Assembly: GCA_029256185.1 (NCBI GenBank)
Contig: JAQSYI010000019.1
Coordinates: forward strand, 1 to 64,000
Origin: Paenibacillaceae bacterium
GTDB lineage: Bacteria > Bacillota > Bacilli > Paenibacillales > NBRC-103111
Length of the DNA: 64,000 nucleotides
Direction of reading: 5' to 3'
The translations under genes and the position numbers were made by a program. This document shows positions 50,648 to 58,805 of this stretch, one piece after another; position 1 is the stretch's first letter; the number at the start of each line of letters is the position of its first letter. The notes under the pieces were generated by a model. That model made no database searches and was not told the origin of the DNA. It was given only the letters and a program-made list of their open reading frames with translations.

Positions 50648-50887
50648 ATGCAGAAGCCTCAGCAACATCATGAGATTGAAGCGCCAGGCCATGAGCAAGG
50701 TTCACAGGTTTCTTATGAGGAGTTGTTCGCTGGTTTTTCGGATTCGGTGGAGCGGCTGCTGATCCGCACAGCGCAAGTGCTGGCGGTTCTGCTGGTGGCC
50801 GTGCAGCTGATTCTGCTGGTTCCGGCGGCCAGACAGCAGCTGGTCAAGGTGGAACGTCTTGAAGGTGTTCCATTCCATAACAGGTAA
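50648..50887 (+). CDS. YpfB-like small membrane protein
   Basis: 79 residues with one membrane helix (TAQVLAVLLVAVQLILLVPA). It follows ypfA by 60 bp and precedes cmk, the position of ypfB in B. subtilis. CAGGGGG lies upstream of ATG 50648. Function unknown. Confidence 0.75.
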   Translation: MQKPQQHHEIEAPGHEQGSQVSYEELFAGFSDSVERLLIRTAQVLAVLLVAVQLILLVPAARQQLVKVERLEGVPFHNR

Positions 50888-50911
50888 AGCAAACCAAATC
50901 CATAACTGCTT

Positions 50912-50941
50912 TTGCATCAGATGAGGATAGTATGGTATAAT
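50912..50941 (+). promoter_or_regulatory. cmk promoter
   Basis: TTGCAT (50912-50917), 18-bp spacer, TATAAT (50936-50941) with the extended TG at 50933-50934. Confidence 0.65.
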
Positions 50942-50952
50942 TTTCATCGTTC

Positions 50953-50983
50953 GCAGGCGCGGCCTGCTTTTTGCTTTTTTTTT
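50953..50983 (+). terminator. short hairpin with T run just after the cmk promoter
   Basis: GCAGGC-GCG-GCCTGC followed by TTTTTGC and nine T residues. Its placement near +5 of the predicted transcript makes it an odd terminator; it may be an attenuator or protective 5' hairpin. Confidence 0.5.
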
Positions 50984-51004
50984 CGATGCTAGGGGGCCAG
51001 AGCT

Positions 51005-51676
51005 TTGGGGAAATTCAATGTTGCGCTTGATGGTCCTGCAGGGGCGGGCAAAAGCACGGTAGCCCGCATGGTGGCCAAAGAGCTTGATTACGTTTATGTG
51101 GATACAGGCGCAATGTACCGCACGATTACCTGGAAGGTTCTGGAGCGGGGGGTATCTCTTGATGATTCCGCCCAAATTGCGGCGCTTGCCGCCGGCACTC
51201 TCATCAGCTTGAAGCCCGGCCAAACAGGCCAAACGGTAACAGCAGACGGGCTGGATGTGACGGAGCTGATCCGCTCCCAGGAAATCAACCGTCATGTATC
51301 GCAGATCGCGGCTATTCCTGAAGTAAGAGAAATTCTGGTTCGCAAGCAGAAGGAGATGGCTTCCGGCAAAGGGATAGTGATGGACGGCCGGGATATCGGA
51401 ACCAGTGTGCTGCCTGATGCCGAGGTCAAGGTGTTCCTTACGGCGAGCGCGCGCAAGCGGGCTGAACGGCGTTTTCTGGAGATGAACGACCCCGATATGA
51501 CCTTGGAGGAGCTGGAGCAAGATATTGAGCGCCGCGACCGGTTGGACCAAGGGCGTGCGGTTTCTCCCCTCCGGCAGGCCGATGACGCTATCTTGCTGGA
51601 CAGCACCAGCTTGTCCCTGGAAGAAGTGGTTAACGCCGTATTGGAACTATGCAGAACCAAAATGGAGTGGAGGTAG
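51005..51676 (+). CDS. cmk: cytidylate kinase
   Basis: 223 residues. Phosphorylates CMP and dCMP with ATP. P-loop DGPAGAGKSTVARMVAKEL (10-28), VDTGAMYRTITW, GRDIGTSVLPDAEVKVFLTA and the lid segment RRDRLDQGRAVSPLRQADDA are present. TTG 51005 is placed after AGGGGG. It ends 5 bp before plsC. Confidence 0.96.
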   Translation: MGKFNVALDGPAGAGKSTVARMVAKELDYVYVDTGAMYRTITWKVLERGVSLDDSAQIAALAAGTLISLKPGQTGQTVTADGLDVTELIRSQEINRHVSQIAAIPEVREILVRKQKEMASGKGIVMDGRDIGTSVLPDAEVKVFLTASARKRAERRFLEMNDPDMTLEELEQDIERRDRLDQGRAVSPLRQADDAILLDSTSLSLEEVVNAVLELCRTKMEWR

Positions 51677-51681
51677 CCCCA

Positions 51682-52272
51682 GTGCCGCTTTACCGAAGCA
51701 TTCGCTTTTTATTCAAGGGGATGTTCAAAACGTTTTTTCGGGCGGAGATTGTCGGTATCGAGCATGTTCCCGACCATGGCGCCGTCATCCTGTGCTCCAA
51801 TCACATCAGCTTGCTTGATCCGCCCTTTGTCGGCTCGTTTTTGCGCCGCAAGGTTCATTTTATGGCCAAGGAGGAACTGTTCCGCATTCCCGGATTAGGC
51901 TATATTATCCGCCAATTGGGAGCATTCCCGGTCAAGCGCGGCGGCGTGAGCAAGGAATCCATCAAGCTGGCTCTCTCCCATCTTGGGGAAGGGCATATGC
52001 TGGCCATCTTTCCCGAAGGTTCCCGCAAAAACAAGGGGATGGGGAAGAAGGGGGCTGCCAGCCTGGCGCTCAAGTCCGGTGCCACGGTGATTCCTGCGGC
52101 TGTCGTGGGCAAGTACAAGCTCTTCTCCCGAACCTCTGTGGTCTACGGGAAGCCGGTGGATTTGTCGGAATTTGCCGGGGGCAATTCGGAGCAGTTGGAA
52201 GCCGCTACCGAAAAGATCATGAGCGCGATCTATGGTCTGCTCGCAGAAAAGAAAAAGCAGCTTTCAAATTGA
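51682..52272 (+). CDS. plsC: 1-acyl-glycerol-3-phosphate acyltransferase
   Basis: 196 residues. Adds the second acyl chain to lysophosphatidate. The acyltransferase motif H-x4-D is in CSNHISLLDPPFVGS and the glycerophosphate motif in AIFPEGSRKNKGMGK. GTG 51682 has GGAGG 8-9 nt upstream; the longer ATG frame from 51649 lies inside cmk with no ribosome site. Co-transcribed with cmk. Confidence 0.93.
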   Translation: MPLYRSIRFLFKGMFKTFFRAEIVGIEHVPDHGAVILCSNHISLLDPPFVGSFLRRKVHFMAKEELFRIPGLGYIIRQLGAFPVKRGGVSKESIKLALSHLGEGHMLAIFPEGSRKNKGMGKKGAASLALKSGATVIPAAVVGKYKLFSRTSVVYGKPVDLSEFAGGNSEQLEAATEKIMSAIYGLLAEKKKQLSN

Positions 52273-52358
52273 TTGAAATGAATGGAAATGGTATCTTGGA
52301 ATTATACTACATCCATCATAAACAAGTGGTTTGGTTGTCAAACAAGGAGGAATAGACA

Positions 52359-53633
52359 ATGACTGAAGAAACAAAGCTCGAGCAAGGCGAAGAAGTTGTA
52401 GAGGTATCCGCGGTTGAAGCGGAAGTGCCCGCAATGGAGAACACCGTCGACCTGACCCAGGTGGTGTCCGTGAAGAAAGGCGACATCGTGAAGGGCAAGG
52501 TTGTCAAGGTTGAAGCAGACCAAGCAATCGTAGACATCGGATATAAATATGACGGCGTTATTTCTCTGCGCGATCTGTCGGCTGTACAACTGGAGAATGC
52601 CACAGACGCCGTGCAAGTGGGCGACGAACTGGAGCTGAAGGTTGTCAATATCAACGACGGCAAAGAAACGCTGCAGCTCTCCAAGCGTGCCATCGACAGC
52701 GAGAAGGCCTGGGGTGCCCTGCAAGAGAAGCTGGAGTCCAAGGATATTCTGGAAGCCAAGGTGGCCGATGTGGTCAAGGGCGGCTTGGTTGTGGACGTAG
52801 GGCTGCGCGGCTTCGTTCCCGCTTCCATGGTGGAGCGCCACTTTGTGGAGGATTTCTCCGATTACAAGGGCCGTACTCTCCGCTTGCGCGTCAAAGAAAT
52901 TGACCGGGAAAAGAACAAGGTTATTCTTTCCCAGAAGGACGTGCTGGACGAGGAGTTTGAAGCCAGCAAGAAATCCATTATCGGCAATATCAAGGTCGGC
53001 CAAGAGCTTGATGGTACTGTGCAACGCCTGACACCGTTCGGCGCGTTCATCGACATCGGCGGTATTGACGGCCTGGTGCATATCTCCGAAATGGCATGGC
53101 ATCATGTAGAACAGCCTTCCGAAGTCGTGAAGGAAGGCGATCAAGTGCGCGTGCATGTATTGAAGGTAGACCCTGCCAATGAACGGATCAGCCTGAGCAT
53201 CAAGGCCACTCAGCCCGGACCTTGGCAGACGGTAGCAGGACAGGTAAGCGTAGGCGACATCATCACTGGTACAGTGAAGCGCCTTGTTACCTTCGGCGCA
53301 TTCGTCGAAGTGGCTCCCGGCGTGGAAGGGCTTGTCCATATCTCCCAAATCTCCCATTCCCATATCGGTACTCCTCACGAGGTGCTGAAGGAAGGACAGG
53401 AGGTTCAGGTTAAGGTGCTGGACATCAATGCCGATGAGAAACGGGTGAGCCTGAGCATCAAGGATACCCAGGAAGCGCCGGCAAGAGAACCGAGACCGGA
53501 GCGGGAACGCGGCGAAAGACCTCACCGCAGCAACCGCGACACTTCCAATGCCGAATTTGCTCCTCCAAGCCAAAGCCTGAATCTGACCTTGGGCGAACGT
53601 TTCGGAGACAAGCTGAACAACTTCAAAAAATAA
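52359..53633 (+). CDS. rpsA: S1-domain RNA-binding protein, RpsA-like (YpfD)
   Basis: 424 residues with four S1 domains (about 36-110, 123-195, 210-280, 295-366), the third and fourth being most typical (VQRLTPFGAFIDIGGIDGLV and VKRLVTFGAFVEVAPGVEGL). The tail is rich in Arg and Glu. Firmicute versions are shorter than E. coli ribosomal S1 and their role in translation is less clear. AAGGAGG precedes the ATG. It lies between plsC and fni as ypfD does in B. subtilis. Confidence 0.93.
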   Translation: MTEETKLEQGEEVVEVSAVEAEVPAMENTVDLTQVVSVKKGDIVKGKVVKVEADQAIVDIGYKYDGVISLRDLSAVQLENATDAVQVGDELELKVVNINDGKETLQLSKRAIDSEKAWGALQEKLESKDILEAKVADVVKGGLVVDVGLRGFVPASMVERHFVEDFSDYKGRTLRLRVKEIDREKNKVILSQKDVLDEEFEASKKSIIGNIKVGQELDGTVQRLTPFGAFIDIGGIDGLVHISEMAWHHVEQPSEVVKEGDQVRVHVLKVDPANERISLSIKATQPGPWQTVAGQVSVGDIITGTVKRLVTFGAFVEVAPGVEGLVHISQISHSHIGTPHEVLKEGQEVQVKVLDINADEKRVSLSIKDTQEAPAREPRPERERGERPHRSNRDTSNAEFAPPSQSLNLTLGERFGDKLNNFKK

Positions 53634-53648
53634 CAGGGAGCGGTTTCT

Positions 53649-54701
53649 ATGAGAATTTCCCGCAAGCTGGAGCATATCCGGCATGCCCTGTCTACCGGAC
53701 AATCCGGCCGGCAGGGATTTGCCGATGTGAAGCTGGTTCCCAATGCATTGCCGGAAATCTCACTTGACTCCATTTCCTTGGCTTCCTCCATCGGCGAACT
53801 CGTTCTGAGTTCGCCGATTATTATTAATGCCATGACCGGCGGTGCTCCCGAGACGGAGGAAATCAACCGCAAGCTGGCGGCGGCAGCCAGGGAAACAGGG
53901 ACGGCAATGGCAGTGGGCTCCCAGATGTCCGCCATTGCCAACAAGGAGATGAGGGCGAGCTACCAGGTGGTCCGGCAGACGAATCCGGACGGGATCATTC
54001 TGGCCAATCTTGGCAGCGAGGCCACTGTGCGGCAAGCCCGTGAAGCGGTGGAGATGATTGGTGCGAATGGCCTTCAGATTCATCTGAATGTCATGCAGGA
54101 GCTGCTTATGCCGGAGGGGGAAAGGGATTTCCGGGGGGCGACTGAACGGATTGCCCGAATCGTTCAGGAGCTTCCCGTGCCGGTCATTGTGAAGGAGGTC
54201 GGCTTCGGTATTGCCCGTGAGCCGGCTCTGAAGCTGAAGGAGGCGGGAGTCCGCATCCTGGATGTGGGCGGGACGGGCGGAACCAGTTTTGCCGCTATTG
54301 AGAATGCAAGAAGGAATCCCCCTATGGATTCACTGAATGATTGGGGTTGTACTACAAGCGTCGCTCTCCTGGAATGTGCGGATTCCTTCCAAGAGGGTTG
54401 GATTATTGCTACCGGCGGCATCCGCAGCGGCATGGATGTGGCCAAGGCCCTGGCGTTGGGGGCATCGGCCGCGGGCATCTCCGGCTTGTTCCTCAAAGCC
54501 TTGTTCGAGGAAGGGGAGCAGGGGCTTCAGACAGCCATTGTGCGCTGTCTGCAAGAGACGGCGATTGTCATGGCTGCTCTTGGCGCTGCGGATGTCCAAT
54601 CGATGCACAGCTTGCCTGTGGTGATTACAGGGGAAACCGCGGAGTGGTGCCAGCTTCGCGGAATTGATCTGAGCCTGTTGGCCAGAAGGCAATCCAAGTG
54701 A
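53649..54701 (+). CDS. fni: type 2 isopentenyl-diphosphate delta-isomerase
   Basis: 350 residues, FMN- and NADPH-dependent isomerase of IPP and DMAPP. RKLEHIRHALS at the N-terminus, NAMTGGAPETEEINRKLA, VKEVGFGIAREPALKLKEAG, DVGGTGGTSFAAIE and TGGIRSGMDVAKALALGA are family blocks binding FMN and substrate. CAGGGAGCGG is upstream. Located 15 bp after rpsA. Confidence 0.95.
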   Translation: MRISRKLEHIRHALSTGQSGRQGFADVKLVPNALPEISLDSISLASSIGELVLSSPIIINAMTGGAPETEEINRKLAAAARETGTAMAVGSQMSAIANKEMRASYQVVRQTNPDGIILANLGSEATVRQAREAVEMIGANGLQIHLNVMQELLMPEGERDFRGATERIARIVQELPVPVIVKEVGFGIAREPALKLKEAGVRILDVGGTGGTSFAAIENARRNPPMDSLNDWGCTTSVALLECADSFQEGWIIATGGIRSGMDVAKALALGASAAGISGLFLKALFEEGEQGLQTAIVRCLQETAIVMAALGAADVQSMHSLPVVITGETAEWCQLRGIDLSLLARRQSK

Positions 54702-54767
54702 CCGAATGAGAACCCTGCCGTTGATTCATACTAAACGTAAACCAAGTATGGAAATTGGGTGAAAAGT

Positions 54768-55397
54768 ATGAATCCCGGTTATCTCTCTTTCGTGTTGATC
54801 ACCATCCTGTTTATTTTGCTTGCAAGCGGTTGGAAGGATATTTTGTTTCGCGGACTTAGCCAAACAAGCATCCTTCTTTTTTTTATCGGCTGGTTTGCGG
54901 CTGGCTGGTTTGATGTGTCTGCCGGCGGAGTGAATCTCCGGTTGACCGCACCCTTTCTGCTGCTGCTTGCAATATGGGGAACCTGGAAACTGGACACACT
55001 GGGGCAGATGGGGCATGTATGGATGGCGGGCTGTATGCTTGGGTTGCTTGATCTGCTCATGCAGGAGCTGAATGGTTGGAACCTGGCGTTTGCCCAAGCC
55101 CTGCCTGCAATCGGCCCTGTGTTGGCGCTGGTCCTGCTGACTCTTGTGACGGGACGCCACTGGCTCTGGCAATTTATTGCCATCACGGTTGGGCTGCTTG
55201 CCGCAGAATGTGTTCACGCTTGGCTCCATCGCCATAGCATGCCGGGATTGATTATCGGCGGGCCGGTCTTCTCCGATCACTGGTGGTATGTATTTGGTGT
55301 ATGCAGAGGGCTGACAGTAGCCGCAGAACAGTCCGTCCGGGCGGGAGCGAATGCTGTAAGACGGTATACCGGACATTGGAAGCAGGGGGAGGACTGA
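54768..55397 (+). CDS. YphA-like integral membrane protein
   Basis: 209 residues with about six hydrophobic helices. Position between fni and the YIEGIA gene equals yphA in B. subtilis; no functional motif is seen. ATG 54768 has GGTGA 6 nt upstream; GTG 54759 is an in-frame alternative. It ends 7 bp before the next start, so the two are probably one operon. Confidence 0.75.
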   Translation: MNPGYLSFVLITILFILLASGWKDILFRGLSQTSILLFFIGWFAAGWFDVSAGGVNLRLTAPFLLLLAIWGTWKLDTLGQMGHVWMAGCMLGLLDLLMQELNGWNLAFAQALPAIGPVLALVLLTLVTGRHWLWQFIAITVGLLAAECVHAWLHRHSMPGLIIGGPVFSDHWWYVFGVCRGLTVAAEQSVRAGANAVRRYTGHWKQGED

Positions 55398-55404
55398 TGC
55401 AAGT

Positions 55405-56310
55405 ATGGCCTCGGTTGTGACGTCGTCATATACACCGGGTATTATTCTGGGGGTCTTCTTCGGAATTGTTGCCCGGATTTCCATGCTCCGAACGGATTAC
55501 CGGCAGTATCCCACCTATCCCCATGGAAGGATCATCCATCTGGCGCTGGGGGTAATAGCCGCTGCACTGGGTGCATTGGCGGTTCCCTCTCTGTTGGATA
55601 AGCAATATACAGCCGTTACTTTCCTCACACTGGCTGCCCAGCAGTTCCGCGATGTCCGCAATATGGAACGGGAGACGCTTACGAGAATTGACAGCATGGA
55701 GCTGGTGCCCCGCGGCGCCACTTATATAGAGGGCATCGCCATGGTGTTTGAAGGCCGGAACTATATGGTGATCTTCACTTCGTTTACAGCCGCTTTTTGC
55801 GGAATTGTATTTGATTGGTACTGGGGAGCGGCGGCCGGGGTGGGGGCGCTGTTGATTTCGAATTATTTTAAGACAGGCAAATCCATTGCAACGATTGCGG
55901 ATGTAGAGCATGCGGATATCCGGGTTGACGGTCCTGACCTGTATGTGGGGGACATCTACATCATGAATGTGGGCTTGGAGGAGACCCGGCGGATTATCGC
56001 CGAACGCGGCCTGGGCTGCATTATCCGGCCGAAGAACAAAAACAGCCGTGTGACGCTGTCGAATCTGGGTCAGAGGCAAGCCATTCTGCATGACGCATGC
56101 ACCATTATGGGGGTATACCGGGACAGCGGAGAGCCCGCTCTTACGCCGATGGCGAAGCTTGATATGAATGACGGGCGTCTGGGCGTATTTCTTCTGCCCC
56201 AGGAGAAGAACAAAGAAACCGCCAAGGCCGTGCTTTCGAAGGTGCCGATTCTGGAAAGCGCCGTACGGATGCCTTCGGAGGCCCATGTCCGCCAAGGGGA
56301 CCAGTTGTAG
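55405..56310 (+). CDS. YIEGIA-domain membrane protein (YphB-like)
   Basis: 301 residues. Hydrophobic segments near 8-25, 44-66 and 122-150, with the eponymous motif in GATYIEGIAMVFEGRNYMV near residue 108. The C-terminal half (about 160-300) is a soluble domain. YIEGIA proteins are conserved in spore formers next to a small capping-complex subunit, present here 44 bp downstream. Biochemical role is not established. Confidence 0.85.
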   Translation: MASVVTSSYTPGIILGVFFGIVARISMLRTDYRQYPTYPHGRIIHLALGVIAAALGALAVPSLLDKQYTAVTFLTLAAQQFRDVRNMERETLTRIDSMELVPRGATYIEGIAMVFEGRNYMVIFTSFTAAFCGIVFDWYWGAAAGVGALLISNYFKTGKSIATIADVEHADIRVDGPDLYVGDIYIMNVGLEETRRIIAERGLGCIIRPKNKNSRVTLSNLGQRQAILHDACTIMGVYRDSGEPALTPMAKLDMNDGRLGVFLLPQEKNKETAKAVLSKVPILESAVRMPSEAHVRQGDQL

Positions 56311-56354
56311 GCGGAGTTGCCGGCAGGCATTGATCCACGGGGAGGGACTGACTG

Positions 56355-56543
56355 ATGGGAAGAATTGTTGCAATTGTCACAACGAACGGGGGCACAGTGG
56401 CGGGAGGGGCTCCGATCTTTATCGCTTCCGGGGAAGAGGAGCAGAAGCGGATTGCCTTCCAATTGGAGAAAATCCTGGATTCCTCTGTGCATGATCTGCG
56501 CAACGGACAGCTGATTCTGGTGGACCATCACGGGAATCCTTAA
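56355..56543 (+). CDS. capping-complex-type small partner of YIEGIA protein
   Basis: 62 residues, soluble. GRIVAIVTTNGGTVAGGAPI and a tail ending LRNGQLILVDHHGNP are characteristic of the short protein annotated as capping complex subunit for YIEGIA. GGGAGGGA is about 8 nt upstream of the ATG. The name comes from family context; the actual assembly has not been described to my knowledge. Confidence 0.8.
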   Translation: MGRIVAIVTTNGGTVAGGAPIFIASGEEEQKRIAFQLEKILDSSVHDLRNGQLILVDHHGNP

Positions 56544-56632
56544 GCCTTCAAGCAAAAGCTTCACTTTACAGGGTTATTTTGTTATGATGAGAAATGCGGG
56601 TTTTTGAAGCAAAGACGTTGGGAGTGAAAGAA

Positions 56633-57955
56633 ATGGCCAAACCTATCATTGCGATTGTGGGACGCCCGAATGTGGGCAAATCCACGATCTTTAACCGGAT
56701 TGTGGGCGACCGGATGGCCATCGTTGAAGATAAGCCGGGGATTACGAGAGACCGGCTCTACGGCAGAGGCACATGGCTGGATAGAGAATTCAGCGTTATT
56801 GACACAGGCGGCATCGAGATTGACGGAGAAGACGAGATCATGCGGTCTGTCCGCGTACAGGCAGAGCTGGCCATTGAGGAGTCCGACGTAATCGTCTTCA
56901 TGGTGGATGCCAAGACGGGTGTTACCTCCACAGATGAAGAAATCGCCCAGATTCTGTTCAAATCCGGCAAACCTGTTTTGCTTGCTGTCAACAAGGTGGA
57001 CAATATCGGGCGTCAGGAAAATATCTACGAATTTTATTCACTTGGCTTCGGCGACCCCATAAGCATCTCCGGGTCCCACGGGATCGGGATCGGGGATTTG
57101 CTTGAAGAGGCATCCAAGCATTTCCCGGAGGATACCGGGGATGAGTATGGCGAGGATGTAATCAAGGTTGCCCTGATTGGCCGGCCTAATGTGGGCAAGT
57201 CCTCTTTGGTCAACGCCATGCTGGGGGAAGAGCGGGTTATCGTCAGCCAGGAAGCGGGTACAACCCGTGATGCGATTGACACTCCGTTCACCAAAGACGG
57301 GCAGAAATACGTGCTTATCGATACGGCCGGCATGCGCAAGCGCGGCAAAGTGTATGAGTCTACCGAGAAGTACAGTGTGATGCGCGCCATGAAGGCGATC
57401 GAGCGGGCAGATGTGGTTCTCGTGGTCATCAACGGCGAGGAAGGCATCATCGAGCAGGACAAGCATATTGCCGGCTATGCCCATGAAGCAGGCAAGGCAA
57501 GTGTATTTGTGGTGAACAAGTGGGATGTGGTGGAGAAGGACGATAAGACCATGCAGAATTTCACCAATAAGATCCGGGACCATTTTCTGTTCATGTCTTA
57601 TGCGCCCGTAGTCTTCGTCTCCGCCAAAACCAAGCAGCGGCTGCACAAACTGTACCCCGTGGTTAACAAGGCCGCCGAGAACCATTCCATGCGGATTGTG
57701 ACCCATGTGCTTAATGATGTCATCAGCGACGCAGTTGCTCTGAATGCTCCTCCAACGGATAAGGGGCGCCGTCTGCGGTTGAACTATGCCACCCAGGTTG
57801 CCGTCAAGCCGCCTACCATCGTTTTGTTCGTAAATGATCCGGAACTGATGCACTTCTCTTATGAGCGGTATCTGGAGAACAAGATCCGGGCAGCGTTTGA
57901 CTTCGAAGGAACTCCTCTGAGGCTGTTTACACGGAGAAAATCAGACGAATCATAA
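56633..57955 (+). CDS. der: ribosome assembly GTPase Der
   Basis: 440 residues, two tandem GTPase domains (G1 motifs GRPNVGKST near 10 and GRPNVGKSS near 182; NKVD and NKWD as G4) and a KH-like C-terminal domain. Needed for 50S subunit maturation. ATG 56633 is preceded by GGGAGTGA; the 13-codon upstream extension is not typical of the family. Followed by a repeat-containing gap. Confidence 0.96.
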   Translation: MAKPIIAIVGRPNVGKSTIFNRIVGDRMAIVEDKPGITRDRLYGRGTWLDREFSVIDTGGIEIDGEDEIMRSVRVQAELAIEESDVIVFMVDAKTGVTSTDEEIAQILFKSGKPVLLAVNKVDNIGRQENIYEFYSLGFGDPISISGSHGIGIGDLLEEASKHFPEDTGDEYGEDVIKVALIGRPNVGKSSLVNAMLGEERVIVSQEAGTTRDAIDTPFTKDGQKYVLIDTAGMRKRGKVYESTEKYSVMRAMKAIERADVVLVVINGEEGIIEQDKHIAGYAHEAGKASVFVVNKWDVVEKDDKTMQNFTNKIRDHFLFMSYAPVVFVSAKTKQRLHKLYPVVNKAAENHSMRIVTHVLNDVISDAVALNAPPTDKGRRLRLNYATQVAVKPPTIVLFVNDPELMHFSYERYLENKIRAAFDFEGTPLRLFTRRKSDES

Positions 57956-57978
57956 CAGGTCTGGATATCCTATATCAG

Positions 57979-58128
57979 GAAAGCTCGGCGCAGGCTAGCG
58001 AAGCGGGCTTTCCTTCAAGCGGCAGCGAATATCCGTTGCTGTTTATCAGTGAAAGCTTAGCGGATGCTTACGAAGCGAGCTTTCCCTGAACAGCAATATA
58101 ATCATTGCTGTTTATCAGTGAAAGCTTT
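57979..58128. repeat. 35-bp hairpin elements and 23-bp direct repeat between der and plsY
   Basis: Two related 35-bp elements (57979-58013 and 58051-58085) each run from GAAAGCT to the complementary AGCTTTCC or GGCTTTCC. A 23-bp direct repeat, TTGCTGTTTATCAGTGAAAG plus CTT, occurs at 58036 and 58105. The left copy of that repeat can pair with the downstream CTGAACAGCAA near 58086. A third 35-bp relative is at 15630-15664. Confidence 0.75.
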
Positions 58129-58142
58129 TAGGAGGAGTCATT

Positions 58143-58742
58143 ATGGCGTTTGCAGCCATTATTATTGCCTATCTGTTAGGCTCGGTCAGCTTCAGCTATC
58201 TGCTTGGACGGATGCTGAAAGGAATTGACATCCGCAAGCATGGCAGCGGCAATGCGGGAGCTACCAATACCCTTCGTGTACTGGGAACCGGGCCGGCGAT
58301 AGCGGTTCTGCTCCTGGATGCGGCCAAAGGAATGGCTGCCGTGCTGCTTCCCGTTCTGTTGGGACAAGATTCCATATGGGTGCAGATTGCCTGCGGGATT
58401 GCGGTTATAGCCGGTCATAACTGGCCTGTTTATTTTGGCTTCAAGGGCGGCAAGGGCATTGCCTCCACCATTGGTGTGATGGCGACCTTGGCGTTTCTGC
58501 CCGCTTTATTTGCCGGTATCATAGCGATTGCAGTGATTGCCGTAACCCGTTATGTTTCCGTGGGCTCATTGCTGTTTGCCGGATTCATCCCTGTTTTTAT
58601 TCTGCTGCTCCAACGGCCTTGGCCGATATTTCTGCTGAGTCTTCTGATCGCCGTATTCGCTTTTGTCCGCCATCGCTCCAATATCTCCAAGCTGATGAAG
58701 GGCCAGGAAAACAAGTTGGGAAAGACAAAAAGAGTGTCCTAA
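58143..58742 (+). CDS. plsY: acyl-phosphate glycerol-3-phosphate acyltransferase
   Basis: 199 residues, about five membrane helices. Adds the first acyl chain to glycerol-3-phosphate from acyl-phosphate. Conserved loops are GSVSFSYLLG, DIRKHGSGNAGATNTLRVLG, GHNWPVYFGFKGGKGIA and the final RHRSNI. AGGAGGAG is 5 nt before the ATG. Next to gpsA, which supplies the glycerol-3-phosphate. Confidence 0.95.
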   Translation: MAFAAIIIAYLLGSVSFSYLLGRMLKGIDIRKHGSGNAGATNTLRVLGTGPAIAVLLLDAAKGMAAVLLPVLLGQDSIWVQIACGIAVIAGHNWPVYFGFKGGKGIASTIGVMATLAFLPALFAGIIAIAVIAVTRYVSVGSLLFAGFIPVFILLLQRPWPIFLLSLLIAVFAFVRHRSNISKLMKGQENKLGKTKRVS

Positions 58743-58805
58743 CGCTACATAGAATAAAGTTCTGCGCCATAGCAGGGTCAAATTCCCAATCAGGAGGAGT
58801 ATGCC

